Assembly (NCBI GenBank): GCA_964484675.1
Contig: CAZAFC010000003.1
Span: 62,001 to 126,000 of the forward strand
DNA length: 64,000 bases
Origin: CAZAFC01 sp964484675
Lineage (GTDB): Bacteria; Patescibacteriota; Saccharimonadia; Saccharimonadales; UBA4665
Direction of reading: 5' to 3'
The notes beneath the pieces are model-generated. The model was not told the origin of the DNA. It saw only the letters and a program-made list of their open reading frames with translations, and searched no databases. Shown here one piece after another: positions 55,159-63,370 of this stretch; the first letter of the stretch is position 1, and each line of letters starts with the position of its first letter. The position numbers and the translations under genes are program-made.

Positions 55159-55339
55159 AGTGCTTTCAGGTTAGCACAAGCGGCATCTCGCCGCAATTGG
55201 CCTCATGATTTCGTATATGTTGCATATGCATAATTATGTAATCATCCTGTAGTTCCTTCGATTTTGCTTACAACCCCCGCAAAACACGCTACACTAACGG
55301 CGAATCTAATTATCTCGCAGTGCGCTCGCCAATAACGTC

Positions 55340-56353
55340 TTACATGCGCTCGGGTTTGTACCAGTCGGGCGCAGTGTGCAAATAGCCCTCCAGCTCCCGC
55401 TGGTGCAGCAATCCTTCCTGAGCGCCAATTTTTTGCACCACGTTCATCGAATTAATCGGCGCCCAGCGCAACGCATCCTCGAGGCTCAGGCCCTTGGCAA
55501 GTGCGGCAACAAATGTCGAGGCAAACGCATCACCCGCGCCGGTCCGCTCGTACGGCGGTGCCGGGTCGGGATAGAGCGGCATCTTGAATCGCTGTTCACC
55601 TTCGCTGGCGTACGCTCCAGCCGGACCGTCGGTAATAACCACCGTTTTGGGGCCAAGCGCATGCAGACGATTGAATAAATCATGAACGTCTTCGTGGTTG
55701 CCGCCGCCCACCGTGACAGCCTCTTCGCGATTCAAAATCAACACCTCGGTGCGTTTGTAAATGCGCTTCAGCCGTTCGGCGCCAGCTTCCATTTGGAATG
55801 TGCCAGGCTGAAATGCCAGTCGCACGCCGAGGTTTTGGTCCAGCCAATCGGCGATCTGGTCGTGATATTCAAGCGCATTCTTGCTGATCGAGCTGAAATA
55901 CACCCAGCGCGGCACTTCTGTCGGCCGAAGGTGTGGCCAGTGATAATCGTACTCCTCGTGCTTTATCAGAATCGTTCGTTCTTCTTTGTACCACAGCACG
56001 TAGTGATAATTGCTTTTTTTGTCGGGGTTCACGCGCACGAAGCGATGGTCGACGCCGTTCTGCTGCAAAGCCGCAACCATGTCGCGGCCCTCTTGGTCAC
56101 CGCCAATATTCGTCACGAAGCTGCTGTTCAGCCCCAGCCGTGCAAATGCTACAGCAGCATTGGCGGCATTACCCACGCCCGGCACCACCTTCACAAAATC
56201 AAAAGGAATCTTGGTACCAAACGGCACAGCGAGCCATGTGGTGCCGTCTCGCTCGTGCTCGATTTTTTCCTCTTTGTCGAACAGCTTAATGAAGGCATCG
56301 GTCACGATGTCCCCGATGCTGAGAATGTCAATATGGTGCGGTGTGTGGCTCAT
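55340..56353 (-). CDS. PfkB-family carbohydrate kinase
   Basis: Ribokinase/PfkB-superfamily sugar kinase, 337 residues. PGVGNAANAAVAFARLG (N-terminal signature) and RTGAGDAFASTF (anion hole and catalytic Asp) are clear. Its start lies 7 bases after the aldolase stop, with AGG between; the frame is open to 56392. The operon (transketolase, aldolase, kinase) makes a sugar-phosphate substrate likely, for example fructose-6-phosphate as for E. coli PfkB, but this is inference. Confidence 0.88.
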   Translation of the reverse strand: MSHTPHHIDILSIGDIVTDAFIKLFDKEEKIEHERDGTTWLAVPFGTKIPFDFVKVVPGVGNAANAAVAFARLGLNSSFVTNIGGDQEGRDMVAALQQNGVDHRFVRVNPDKKSNYHYVLWYKEERTILIKHEEYDYHWPHLRPTEVPRWVYFSSISKNALEYHDQIADWLDQNLGVRLAFQPGTFQMEAGAERLKRIYKRTEVLILNREEAVTVGGGNHEDVHDLFNRLHALGPKTVVITDGPAGAYASEGEQRFKMPLYPDPAPPYERTGAGDAFASTFVAALAKGLSLEDALRWAPINSMNVVQKIGAQEGLLHQRELEGYLHTAPDWYKPERM

Positions 56354-56360
56354 GATACCT

Positions 56361-57425
56361 CTATAAATCCTGACTGTGCGACACAAACGCATCGCTGGTT
56401 AGCTGGCTTTCGTCAAGTTTGCCTTGGCTGGCAGCAGCGGCATGCTCGAGCTGGTGGACAAACAGCGCTTGCGCTTCGGCAATGGCTTGACGGTCCTTGG
56501 CCCAAGCTTTCAGCACGGGGTCTTGCAACGCCCGCGAGTACGAAAATGTGACACCCCAGGGGTGCGGACCACGCTGTGCAATTTTGTTGAGGTTGATAAA
56601 TGCGTCATTCGGTTTCTGGCCTCCGCTCAAAAACACAACGCCGCCAAGCTCGTGTGGCACATGTTCATGCAAAACGCGGCAGGTGCGGTCGGCGACATCA
56701 TCGTGATTCATCGGTGTGCCGCTGTCTTTGCCGGGTAGCACCATGCTCGTTTTGAGAATTGCGCCCGGTAAGTGCACTCGAAATGCGCGCATTGTCTGGA
56801 ACAAAATATCAAACACGCGCGCCATAACAGCCTCGCACTGTTCGATGGTGTGTTTGCCGTCGAACAGCACCTCTGGCTCCACCATCGGCACAATGCCAGC
56901 ATCCTGGCAAATCCGCGCGTAGCGGGCCAATGTGTAAGTGTTAGCCCCGATGCATTCATCAGTCGGCGTGTCGGCGTCGATAGAAATCACCGCGCGCCAC
57001 TTGGCAAACCGCGCGCCATTAGCGGCATAATGAACCATGCGCTCGGGCAGACCATCGAGCCCTTGGGTGACCTTTTCGCCGGGGAAACCGGGCAGATCGA
57101 TCAGCCCTTTGTCCACCTTGATACCTGGCATGACATTGCGCTGAGCGGCGTAGGCACGAAATGTGTCGCCGTGCGCCGTCGACTGCCAAAACGTTTCATC
57201 AAAAAAGATAATGCCATTCAGATACCGCTCCACGCCTGGCGCCGTCACGAGCAGCTGACGATATTCGCGGCGCGTGCTTTCGGTACATTCTACGCCCACC
57301 GCCACGAAACGCTTTTCGCAGCTGGCATTGCTCTCGTCGGCGGCCAACAAGCCCTTACCGGACGTCACCATCTGGCTTGCGATTTGTGCGAGCCGATCAT
57401 TATGGCTGGCAGAGTCATTGTTCAT
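56361..57425 (-). CDS. fructose-bisphosphate aldolase class I
   Basis: Schiff-base aldolase of the eukaryote-like class I family, 354 residues. GKGLLAADES (Asp33 region), FAKWRAV (Lys146), VEPEVLFDG (Glu187) and ILKTSMVLPG (Schiff-base Lys) are present, so the active site is complete. It cleaves or forms fructose-1,6-bisphosphate. The ATG overlaps the stop of the transketolase C-half by 4 bases; the kinase follows. Confidence 0.95.
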   Translation of the reverse strand: MNNDSASHNDRLAQIASQMVTSGKGLLAADESNASCEKRFVAVGVECTESTRREYRQLLVTAPGVERYLNGIIFFDETFWQSTAHGDTFRAYAAQRNVMPGIKVDKGLIDLPGFPGEKVTQGLDGLPERMVHYAANGARFAKWRAVISIDADTPTDECIGANTYTLARYARICQDAGIVPMVEPEVLFDGKHTIEQCEAVMARVFDILFQTMRAFRVHLPGAILKTSMVLPGKDSGTPMNHDDVADRTCRVLHEHVPHELGGVVFLSGGQKPNDAFINLNKIAQRGPHPWGVTFSYSRALQDPVLKAWAKDRQAIAEAQALFVHQLEHAAAASQGKLDESQLTSDAFVSHSQDL

Positions 57426-58414
57426 CGAGCAGTTCCTTTCTTGAGGTCATATAATTCGTGTGCGGAAATTGCGATGTGCGCGCCGGTGAGACCAAAGTGC
57501 TCAAGAAGCTCGTTCGGATCGCCTGATTCGCCAAAGTGGTCGCGCATCCCGATGCGACGCATCGGCGTCGGCATGCGTTCGCTCAGGAGTTCGGCAACGC
57601 AACCGCCCAAGCCCCCGGCAATTTGTGCCTCCTCGGCCGTGATGACCGCCCGCGTTTTGGCGACGCTATGCAAGATCGTGTCAGTGTCGAGCGGTTTAAT
57701 AGTGGGCACATGCACGACCTCAGCCGAAACGCCGTCGGCCTGCAAAATCTCGGCGGCAATGAGCGCCTGCGCCGTCATGGTGCCGGTGGCGATCAGCGTG
57801 ACATCGGTGCCTTCACGAAAAACGTAGGCACGGCCGATCTCAAACGGCGTTTGGCTGGTAGTAATAATCGGCGTTGCTTCGCGCGCCAGGCGCATATAAT
57901 TCGGGCGCGGGTCTTTGGCCATGGCAAGCGTGGCTTTCTCGGCTTCGACCGAATCGCACGGCGCGAGCACAATCATATTCGGCAGCACGCGCATCAGCGC
58001 GAGGTCCTCAAGCATTTGGTGTGTGGCGCCGTCCGGGCCTACGCTCACGCCGGCGTGCGCGCCGACAATCTTGACCGGACGATCGTTTAGGCAAATCGTC
58101 GTGCGGATTTGCTCCCAGTTGCGGCCAGGACTAAACGCCGCGTAGCTGCTCACGAAGGGAACCTTACCCGCTGCCGCAAGGCCCGCGCCGACGGTCACGA
58201 GATTTTGCTCGGCGATGCCGATTTCGATGTAACGCTCAGGAAAGGCTTTGGCGAAATCGGCAATTTTGGTACTGTCGGTGAGGTCGGCACAAGCCGCGAC
58301 AACTCGCGAATCAAGTTTGCCGGCCGCGACCAAGCCACGCCCAAAGCCGACACGATTCGCTTCTTGCTTGGCTCTTGGCCCGCGAATGTGCGGTTCGAGG
58401 TACATATCAGACAT
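57422..58414 (-). CDS. transketolase, C-terminal subunit
   Basis: Pyrimidine-binding and C-terminal half of a split transketolase, 330 residues. YIEIGIAEQNLVTVGAGLA carries the catalytic Glu that activates thiamine diphosphate; DGATHQMLEDLALMR is also conserved. It must pair with the N-half encoded just upstream, whose stop shares one base with this ATG (TAATG). It moves two-carbon units in the non-oxidative pentose phosphate pathway. Confidence 0.94.
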   Translation of the reverse strand: MSDMYLEPHIRGPRAKQEANRVGFGRGLVAAGKLDSRVVAACADLTDSTKIADFAKAFPERYIEIGIAEQNLVTVGAGLAAAGKVPFVSSYAAFSPGRNWEQIRTTICLNDRPVKIVGAHAGVSVGPDGATHQMLEDLALMRVLPNMIVLAPCDSVEAEKATLAMAKDPRPNYMRLAREATPIITTSQTPFEIGRAYVFREGTDVTLIATGTMTAQALIAAEILQADGVSAEVVHVPTIKPLDTDTILHSVAKTRAVITAEEAQIAGGLGGCVAELLSERMPTPMRRIGMRDHFGESGDPNELLEHFGLTGAHIAISAHELYDLKKGTAR

Positions 58415-59292
58415 TATTCAGCCTCGCTTTTTATTTTGCCGCGCAGCGTTCGCAATTCTTTGAGCGCCACTTTGGCCGTTTCAGTTACCTCCGGCGCGCC
58501 GGGAGTTTTCACGAAATAGCCATGCCAGCGATAGTCGTATTCCATAAAATCCACCCCCTTGCCCGGCACCGTGTGCGCGATAATTGCCACCGGCTGTTCA
58601 ACGATGGCCTTAGCCATATTGCAAGCGTCGATCACCGCTTCGACGTCGTTACCGTCAATCTCAAGCACATGCCAGCCGAACGCTTCCCACTTGGTGCGCA
58701 AGTCGCCGAGCGGCATCACGATCTCTGTCGGGCCGTCGATCTGAATATTGTTGCGGTCGATAATCAGTGTAAGATTGGTGAGCTTCTCCTTGCCAATGAG
58801 CATCGCCGCTTCCCAAATGTTGCCCTCATCGAGCTCACCATCGCCCGTCGTCACGTACACCCAGCGATGCAGCTCGTGATTCATGCGCAGTCCCAGCGCA
58901 ATGCCGGCAGCCTGGCTCAGCCCACAGCCCAAAGGTCCGCTTGTAGTCTCGAGGCCAGGCAATTTGGTACGCTCGGGATGGCCTTGCAGCCGCGAACCGA
59001 GTTTGCGCAGTGTGAGCAATTCTTTTTTAGGGAAATATCCGGCCTCAGCCATCGCCGCATAGCGCACCGGCACTGTGTGACCATTGCTTTGAATGAGAAT
59101 ATCGCGCTCGTTCCAATCGGGATTACTCGGGTCGTGGCGCAGCACATTGAAATATAGCGCTGTGAAAATCTCGGCTTGATCAAGCGGACCAGCCGAATGC
59201 CCGCTGCCCGCCGCCTCGAGCATCTTGATGATGTCCTCTCGAATGTCGTTCGCTTTGAGCTCCAATTGCTCGATAGAATAAATCTGTCTCAT
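58414..59292 (-). CDS. transketolase, N-terminal subunit
   Basis: Thiamine-diphosphate-binding half of the split transketolase, 292 residues. GSGHSAGPLD, GPLGCGLSQAAGIALG and the metal/ThDP motif GDGELDEGNIWEA to NNIQIDG are present. It starts a four-gene operon (TK-N, TK-C, aldolase, PfkB kinase). A TACTAT element (59313-59318) lies 20 bases upstream of the ATG. Confidence 0.94.
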   Translation of the reverse strand: MRQIYSIEQLELKANDIREDIIKMLEAAGSGHSAGPLDQAEIFTALYFNVLRHDPSNPDWNERDILIQSNGHTVPVRYAAMAEAGYFPKKELLTLRKLGSRLQGHPERTKLPGLETTSGPLGCGLSQAAGIALGLRMNHELHRWVYVTTGDGELDEGNIWEAAMLIGKEKLTNLTLIIDRNNIQIDGPTEIVMPLGDLRTKWEAFGWHVLEIDGNDVEAVIDACNMAKAIVEQPVAIIAHTVPGKGVDFMEYDYRWHGYFVKTPGAPEVTETAKVALKELRTLRGKIKSEAE

Positions 59293-59312
59293 GTCATCTC
59301 GCTTATGCTTTT

Positions 59313-59318
59313 ATAGTA
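59313..59318 (-). promoter_or_regulatory. -10 element of transketolase-aldolase-kinase operon
   Basis: TACTAT on the minus strand (TATAAA overlaps it), about 20 bases before the ATG at 59292. Confidence 0.4.
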
Positions 59319-59379
59319 CACGCTTGAGCTGGGCTAGGCAACCTCGTATCGCGCCGCGCATGCGCCAAAAGCGAGAAGA

Positions 59380-60099
59380 TTATATAAATCGAGTGCGCGA
59401 AATAGGGCGAGTGGGTTGCGTGGCGAGATTCGTCCGCGGGGATGCTTGTCGAGCAACCTGGGGTTGTGCATGCACTGCTGCCGTAAGCGCCTGATACGTG
59501 GCGGCCGGATTTGCCGCGTGCTGAATGTAGCCACCAACGTTAAGCACATCAACATCGCCTTCGGCCAATTGACGCGCATTTTGACCATTCACGCCACCGT
59601 CCCAGCCAATTTCGAGCTGCGGCTTGAGCTGGCGCAATTGCTGCACTTTGGCGAGCAGGCTCAGGTCGGCCTGGCCGCCAAAGTGCCCAAGATTCCCCGA
59701 AAATACCAGCACGTGATCAATCCATGGTAAGGCTGGCCGCAAAAGTTCGGGCGAGCTCTGGTGCTTGAGCGCCACGCCCACTTCGACGCCCTGAGCATGC
59801 GCCGCCTCGGCAAAGGCGATAAAGTTTCCCTCCGCCTCAGCGTGTACGATCACGAGCTGCGGCCGCAACCCAAGCAGCAACTTGGCGTGCTCGAACGGCT
59901 TTTGAAACATCACATGCAGATCAGCCCGCATGCCACCCGGCCACCAAACCTGATCGATCGGAATGGTTTTGCTGGGCGCAAACACGCCATCGGCCAAGTC
60001 GATGTGCACACGCACCGCGAACGACGCAACTCGCTCCATTTGTGTGCGAAATTCATCAGCATTGGCTGCCAAAATCGCCGGACTGATTCGTGTATTCAT
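59380..60099 (-). CDS. ribulose-phosphate 3-epimerase-like protein
   Basis: TIM-barrel of the ribulose-phosphate 3-epimerase family, 239 residues from MNTRISPAILAANADEF. Metal ligands are visible as HID (VHIDLADG), the LHVMF His and the late WDGGVNGQN Asp. The C-terminal extension of about 20 residues is rich in Pro/Arg. The frame is open to 60246, but TACTAT ends 7 bases before the chosen ATG. Context with transketolase and rpiB supports a pentose-phosphate role. Confidence 0.85.
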   Translation of the reverse strand: MNTRISPAILAANADEFRTQMERVASFAVRVHIDLADGVFAPSKTIPIDQVWWPGGMRADLHVMFQKPFEHAKLLLGLRPQLVIVHAEAEGNFIAFAEAAHAQGVEVGVALKHQSSPELLRPALPWIDHVLVFSGNLGHFGGQADLSLLAKVQQLRQLKPQLEIGWDGGVNGQNARQLAEGDVDVLNVGGYIQHAANPAATYQALTAAVHAQPQVARQASPRTNLATQPTRPISRTRFI

Positions 60100-60106
60100 T
60101 GCCCTT

Positions 60107-60112
60107 ATAGTA
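60107..60112 (-). promoter_or_regulatory. leaderless promoter of epimerase-like gene
   Basis: TACTAT on the minus strand, ending 7 bases before the ATG at 60099. Confidence 0.45.
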
Positions 60113-60163
60113 CCGCTTATGTTGGCTGAGTGGAAGTGGTTTGATGCCCGAAAAAGACGAATT

Positions 60164-60610
60164 TTATCCGAGCTGGTCGAGTTCAGCGATTCGCCGCTTA
60201 AAACGCGGTGCGCCGGCAAATGCCGTTGCCAGCCATGCTTCGGCAATCTGAGCAGCTTGACCAGAGCTCACCGAGCGTGCCGGCAAGCACAGCACATTGC
60301 TGTCGTCGTCGTTGCGCGCGGCGTGCGCTTCGGCCGCATCCCACACCACACTGGCGCGGATTCCTTTGAAGCGGTTGGCGGCCATCGCCATGCCTTGGCC
60401 GCTGCCGCAAATGAGAATCCCCTTGGCCTCGTGATCGTCACTGGCGCGCATGGCCCGGACGACGGCTTCAGCAAACTGTGGGAAATCATCATCCGGCCGC
60501 AGCTCGGCATCGCCTTCGTCAGCGACGTCATAGCCTGCCGCCCGCAAGGTGTTGGCAAGCTCGATTTTCATTGCGAATCCGTTGTGGTCGGCGCCGAGAT
60601 AAATTTTCAT
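60164..60610 (-). CDS. rpiB: ribose-5-phosphate isomerase B-like protein
   Basis: RpiB/LacAB-family sugar-phosphate isomerase, 148 residues. GADHNGFAMK (Asp8, His9), the catalytic Cys68 in CGSGQGMAMAANRFKGIRA and SNVLCLPARS are recognisable. The segment that normally reads RxHND carries Asp in place of the ring-opening His (R99-N-D-D-D-S-N). AAGGA lies about 10 bases before the ATG. It interconverts ribose-5-P and ribulose-5-P if active, or a related aldose phosphate. Confidence 0.88.
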   Translation of the reverse strand: MKIYLGADHNGFAMKIELANTLRAAGYDVADEGDAELRPDDDFPQFAEAVVRAMRASDDHEAKGILICGSGQGMAMAANRFKGIRASVVWDAAEAHAARNDDDSNVLCLPARSVSSGQAAQIAEAWLATAFAGAPRFKRRIAELDQLG

Positions 60611-60725
60611 GTACGATGTCCTTATTTATGTTGCTCAGGGGTGGTTATTCGCCCTGGCGCCTTCGATAGAACGACGCAGCGCGAAAACTATATTGAACGC
60701 CGAAGCCATCGCAGCCGCACATTAC

Positions 60726-61769
60726 CTAGGCGTGGGTGTGTGCTTCGGCTTGGTGCAAGTAACGGCCGGTGTCGGCGGTGACTTCGACCAGGCGATTGCT
60801 GTAACCCCATTCGTTGTCGTACCAGGCGGCGACCTTGAGCATGTTGCCGCCAACGACGGCCGTGATGTTAAGGTCAACAATTGCCGAGTGGCTGTTGCCG
60901 ATAAAGTCGCTGCTCACCAACTCCTCTTCGGTGACGTCGAGAATGCCTTGGTAGAACGGCTCGGCAGCGGCTTTTTTGAAGGCCTCGTTGACTTCCTCGG
61001 GAGTGACATTTCGTTTGGTCAGAATGGTGAAGTCGGCAAGCGAGACAACAGGGGTCGGGACGCGCACTTCAAAACCGCCAAACACGCCCTTCAAAGCCGG
61101 CAGCGCCTTGGCAGCTGCGATCGACGCGCCGGTAGTTGTCGGCACGATATTTTGTGCGCCGGCGCGGTCTTCGCGGAAATTCTTGCCCGGGCCGTCCTGC
61201 AGGTGCTGGCTGGCCGTGTAGCTGTGAATGGTCGTCATCATGAGCTTGTCGATGCCGAAATTGCTCTCGATGATGGCCGTTACGGGCGTAATGCAGTTCG
61301 TGGTGCACGAAGCATTGCTAATGACGTCGGCGCCTTCCTTGAGGCGATCTTCGTTCACGCCTAGCACGATTGTCGGGGCGGAATCGGCGCTCTCGCCCTT
61401 GGCCGGCGCGCTAATGACCACGCGCTTGGCGCCAGCCGTAATGTGCGCTCGCGCTTTGTCGGGCTCCACAAAAAAACCAGTTGACTCGATCACAACGTCA
61501 ATGCCGAGGTCCTTCCACGGCAGTGCCGCCGGGTCTTTTTCGGCGCACACGCGAATCTTGTGCCCGTCGACAATAATATTCTGCTCGTCATAGCTGACGT
61601 CTTTGGCGTACGCGCCGTAGTTGCTATCGTGCTTCAAAAGATACGCAAGCGTTTTGGTGTCGGTGAGATCGTTGATCGCCACAACTTCGACATCGTTGCG
61701 ATCCAGCGCAATCTTGAACGAATTGCGGCCAATTCGCCCAAATCCGTTAATTGCAATGCGTGTTTTCAT
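60726..61769 (-). CDS. gap: glyceraldehyde-3-phosphate dehydrogenase
   Basis: NAD-dependent glycolytic dehydrogenase, 347 residues. INGFGRIGRN, the catalytic Cys in SNASCTTNC, the His in TIHSYTASQ and the C-terminal WYDNEWGYSNR are all present. The start is fixed by GGAGGG four bases before the ATG; the open frame continues to 62156 but is not coding. It has its own promoter with a 14-base palindrome between the -35 and -10. Confidence 0.97.
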   Translation of the reverse strand: MKTRIAINGFGRIGRNSFKIALDRNDVEVVAINDLTDTKTLAYLLKHDSNYGAYAKDVSYDEQNIIVDGHKIRVCAEKDPAALPWKDLGIDVVIESTGFFVEPDKARAHITAGAKRVVISAPAKGESADSAPTIVLGVNEDRLKEGADVISNASCTTNCITPVTAIIESNFGIDKLMMTTIHSYTASQHLQDGPGKNFREDRAGAQNIVPTTTGASIAAAKALPALKGVFGGFEVRVPTPVVSLADFTILTKRNVTPEEVNEAFKKAAAEPFYQGILDVTEEELVSSDFIGNSHSAIVDLNITAVVGGNMLKVAAWYDNEWGYSNRLVEVTADTGRYLHQAEAHTHA

Positions 61770-61803
61770 GCTGCCCTCCATCAGGTTCTCTAGTGCTGTA
61801 TCT

Positions 61804-61832
61804 ATTGTAAAAGCATATGCTTTACTGCGCAA
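61804..61832 (-). promoter_or_regulatory. gap promoter with palindromic spacer
   Basis: TTGCGC (61827-61832), 17-base spacer, TACAAT (61804-61809) on the minus strand. The spacer contains the perfect palindrome AAAGCATATGCTTT (61810-61823), positioned where a repressor would occlude polymerase. Confidence 0.65.
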
Positions 61833-61982
61833 GACCAGAGTTGCCTGCACTGGATTCGGCCCGCATCTTTTGTCCAAAAAGAGTTCGGGGTTTCTTTTTG
61901 GTTGCGCCTCATTTTGCGGCTTTTTTGCAGCCCTAATTTTTCGATCATTGGCACGCAGCCGGCTGGCCGGGGCGCGATAGGA

Positions 61983-62011
61983 TTGCCATGTGATACAAGA
62001 TGTTTTATAGT
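61983..62011 (+). promoter_or_regulatory. promoter of orphan gene D
   Basis: TTGCCA (61983-61988), 17-base spacer, TATAGT (62006-62011) on the plus strand, about 30 bases before the ATG at 62043. Confidence 0.65.
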
Positions 62012-62042
62012 ATGCTGCGTGTGGCGCCGCCATGCAAGAGAG

Positions 62043-62588
62043 ATGGGATTTTTGGTGAACATTCCAGGGCTGCAGTTGGAGAATCATCCGGCCGCCATTA
62101 CCGTCCTCAAAAAGGGGAAGGTGCGTCAGGCGGGCCGTTTGTTCACACTGGCTCACACCACTGCCAACCTCATGGGCGAAATGCAGGTGCCCCGCGAGCT
62201 CAAAACGACAGAGCTGACGCTCGTTGTCAACAACAGCGAGATCCTCTGCGTTCCGGCCACTACCACGATCTGGCGACAGGACGTCCAGTGGATGATGGTG
62301 CAGCCGGTTGTCTGCCCCGACAACGAGCAGATGCGCCTGGCGCTCGCGCTTCCGCCGACTCTTCCTGGCAACTCGCGCTCATTCTTCGCCATGGTGAGCT
62401 TCGAGAAGCATCTCAAGGCAATCTTGCCCGAGTACGCACTGCAAGTGGTGACGGCCGTGACGCGCACCACTGGGAACGAGGAGCTGGTGATGGCCGAGAG
62501 CATCGTCGCGCAGCAGGCGCTGACCAAGCACCTGATCAGACACGTGCTGGGCACCAAGCCGCACACTGGCGATCATCACTGCGTGTAG
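62043..62588 (+). CDS. orphan hypothetical protein D
   Basis: Not recognised. 181 residues from MGFLVNIPGLQLEN, with AAGAGAG just before the ATG; an upstream extension of the frame (to 61902) would cover the promoter. No membrane segment; two beta-rich stretches (LTLVVNNSEILCVPATTTIW) and a C-terminal helical part ending in HHCV. It is a plus-strand cassette with a good promoter and a strong intrinsic terminator, divergent from gap. Function unknown. Confidence 0.65.
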   Translation: MGFLVNIPGLQLENHPAAITVLKKGKVRQAGRLFTLAHTTANLMGEMQVPRELKTTELTLVVNNSEILCVPATTTIWRQDVQWMMVQPVVCPDNEQMRLALALPPTLPGNSRSFFAMVSFEKHLKAILPEYALQVVTAVTRTTGNEELVMAESIVAQQALTKHLIRHVLGTKPHTGDHHCV

Positions 62589-62611
62589 CTGCCCGCAAGC
62601 GCAGGACGTCC

Positions 62612-62651
62612 GGCGCAGGAGCCAATGCCCCCTTGGCTCCTGCGCCTTTTT
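62612..62651 (+). terminator. intrinsic terminator of orphan gene D
   Basis: Perfect 14-base-pair GC-rich stem (62612-62625 with 62633-62646), 7-base loop, then TTTTT. Confidence 0.9.
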
Positions 62652-62771
62652 CATAGCTTTTAATCGTTGTCTTGCTGGGTACGCCATCCAAGATTAAAGG
62701 CTAGAATAGGACACCGCAGCCGCCGCTCCGCCTGATCCCAGCATCGCAAAACTGCGTGACACCCGAGAAAT

Positions 62772-63302
62772 CTAACGCTTATTCCAACGCTCGATCGACT
62801 CGGCGATAACCTTTTTGGCTTCTTCGACATCACCCCAGCCGAGTACTTTGGTCGTGTCGGGCTTTTTGAGGTCTTTATAATGAGTGAAGTGCTCGGCGAT
62901 TTTTTGCTTCCAGCGATCACCGAGATCGTCGAGCGAGGTGATTCGATCACCCGTGTTGCGATCGTCAGCCGGCACCACGACGATTTTGTGGTCGATGTCG
63001 CCGCCGTCTTCAAAGTTCAGCACGCCGATAATCGTCGCCTGGAGCCACACGCCCGTCGGGATCGGCTCGTCGCACACCACCAGCGTGTCGAGCTCGTCGC
63101 CGTCGCCGTCAAGCGTCTGCGGGATGAAACCGTAATTCACCGGCTTTGCGAAAATGCTGGGCTCCACGCGGTCGAGCATAAACGCCGCGCGCTTGCGGTC
63201 CCACTCGACCTTCAAAAACGAGCCCTGTGGAATCTCCACCACCGTGTTAACGCTGCCATTTTGCCAGTCGCCAGGGGTCAACACTGCGTTAAAATCTGCC
63301 AT
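62772..63302 (-). CDS. ppa: inorganic pyrophosphatase (family I)
   Basis: Hydrolyses pyrophosphate from nucleotide and tRNA reactions. 176 residues, the usual length. The family I signature is DGDELDTLV (normally DGDPxDxLV), preceded by IPQGSFLKVEWD and followed by the conserved DDRN and DHKIVVV segments. GAGGAG lies 9 bases before the ATG. It is divergent from the glycerophosphodiesterase gene, with a palindromic promoter between them. Confidence 0.96.
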   Translation of the reverse strand: MADFNAVLTPGDWQNGSVNTVVEIPQGSFLKVEWDRKRAAFMLDRVEPSIFAKPVNYGFIPQTLDGDGDELDTLVVCDEPIPTGVWLQATIIGVLNFEDGGDIDHKIVVVPADDRNTGDRITSLDDLGDRWKQKIAEHFTHYKDLKKPDTTKVLGWGDVEEAKKVIAESIERWNKR

Positions 63303-63335
63303 ATACTCATTCTCCTCATTTGCAATCTAGTTATC

Positions 63336-63360
63336 TACTAGTGTCTATTGTACACTAGTA
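63336..63360. promoter_or_regulatory. palindromic operator over the ppa promoter
   Basis: Perfect 9-base inverted repeat TACTAGTGT-N7-ACACTAGTA. Its centre holds TACAAT on the minus strand (63347-63352), the likely -10 of ppa, with the divergent gene starting 10 bases beyond the other end. A regulator bound here could affect both genes. Confidence 0.55.
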
Positions 63361-63370
63361 GCCAGAAGCC

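Larger units (their letters stand above)
61770..62042. other. divergent control region between gap and orphan gene D
   Basis: About 270 bases holding the gap promoter and palindrome on one side and the promoter of the 62043 gene on the other. No ORF or further repeat is supported in the middle part (61833-61980). Confidence 0.5.
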
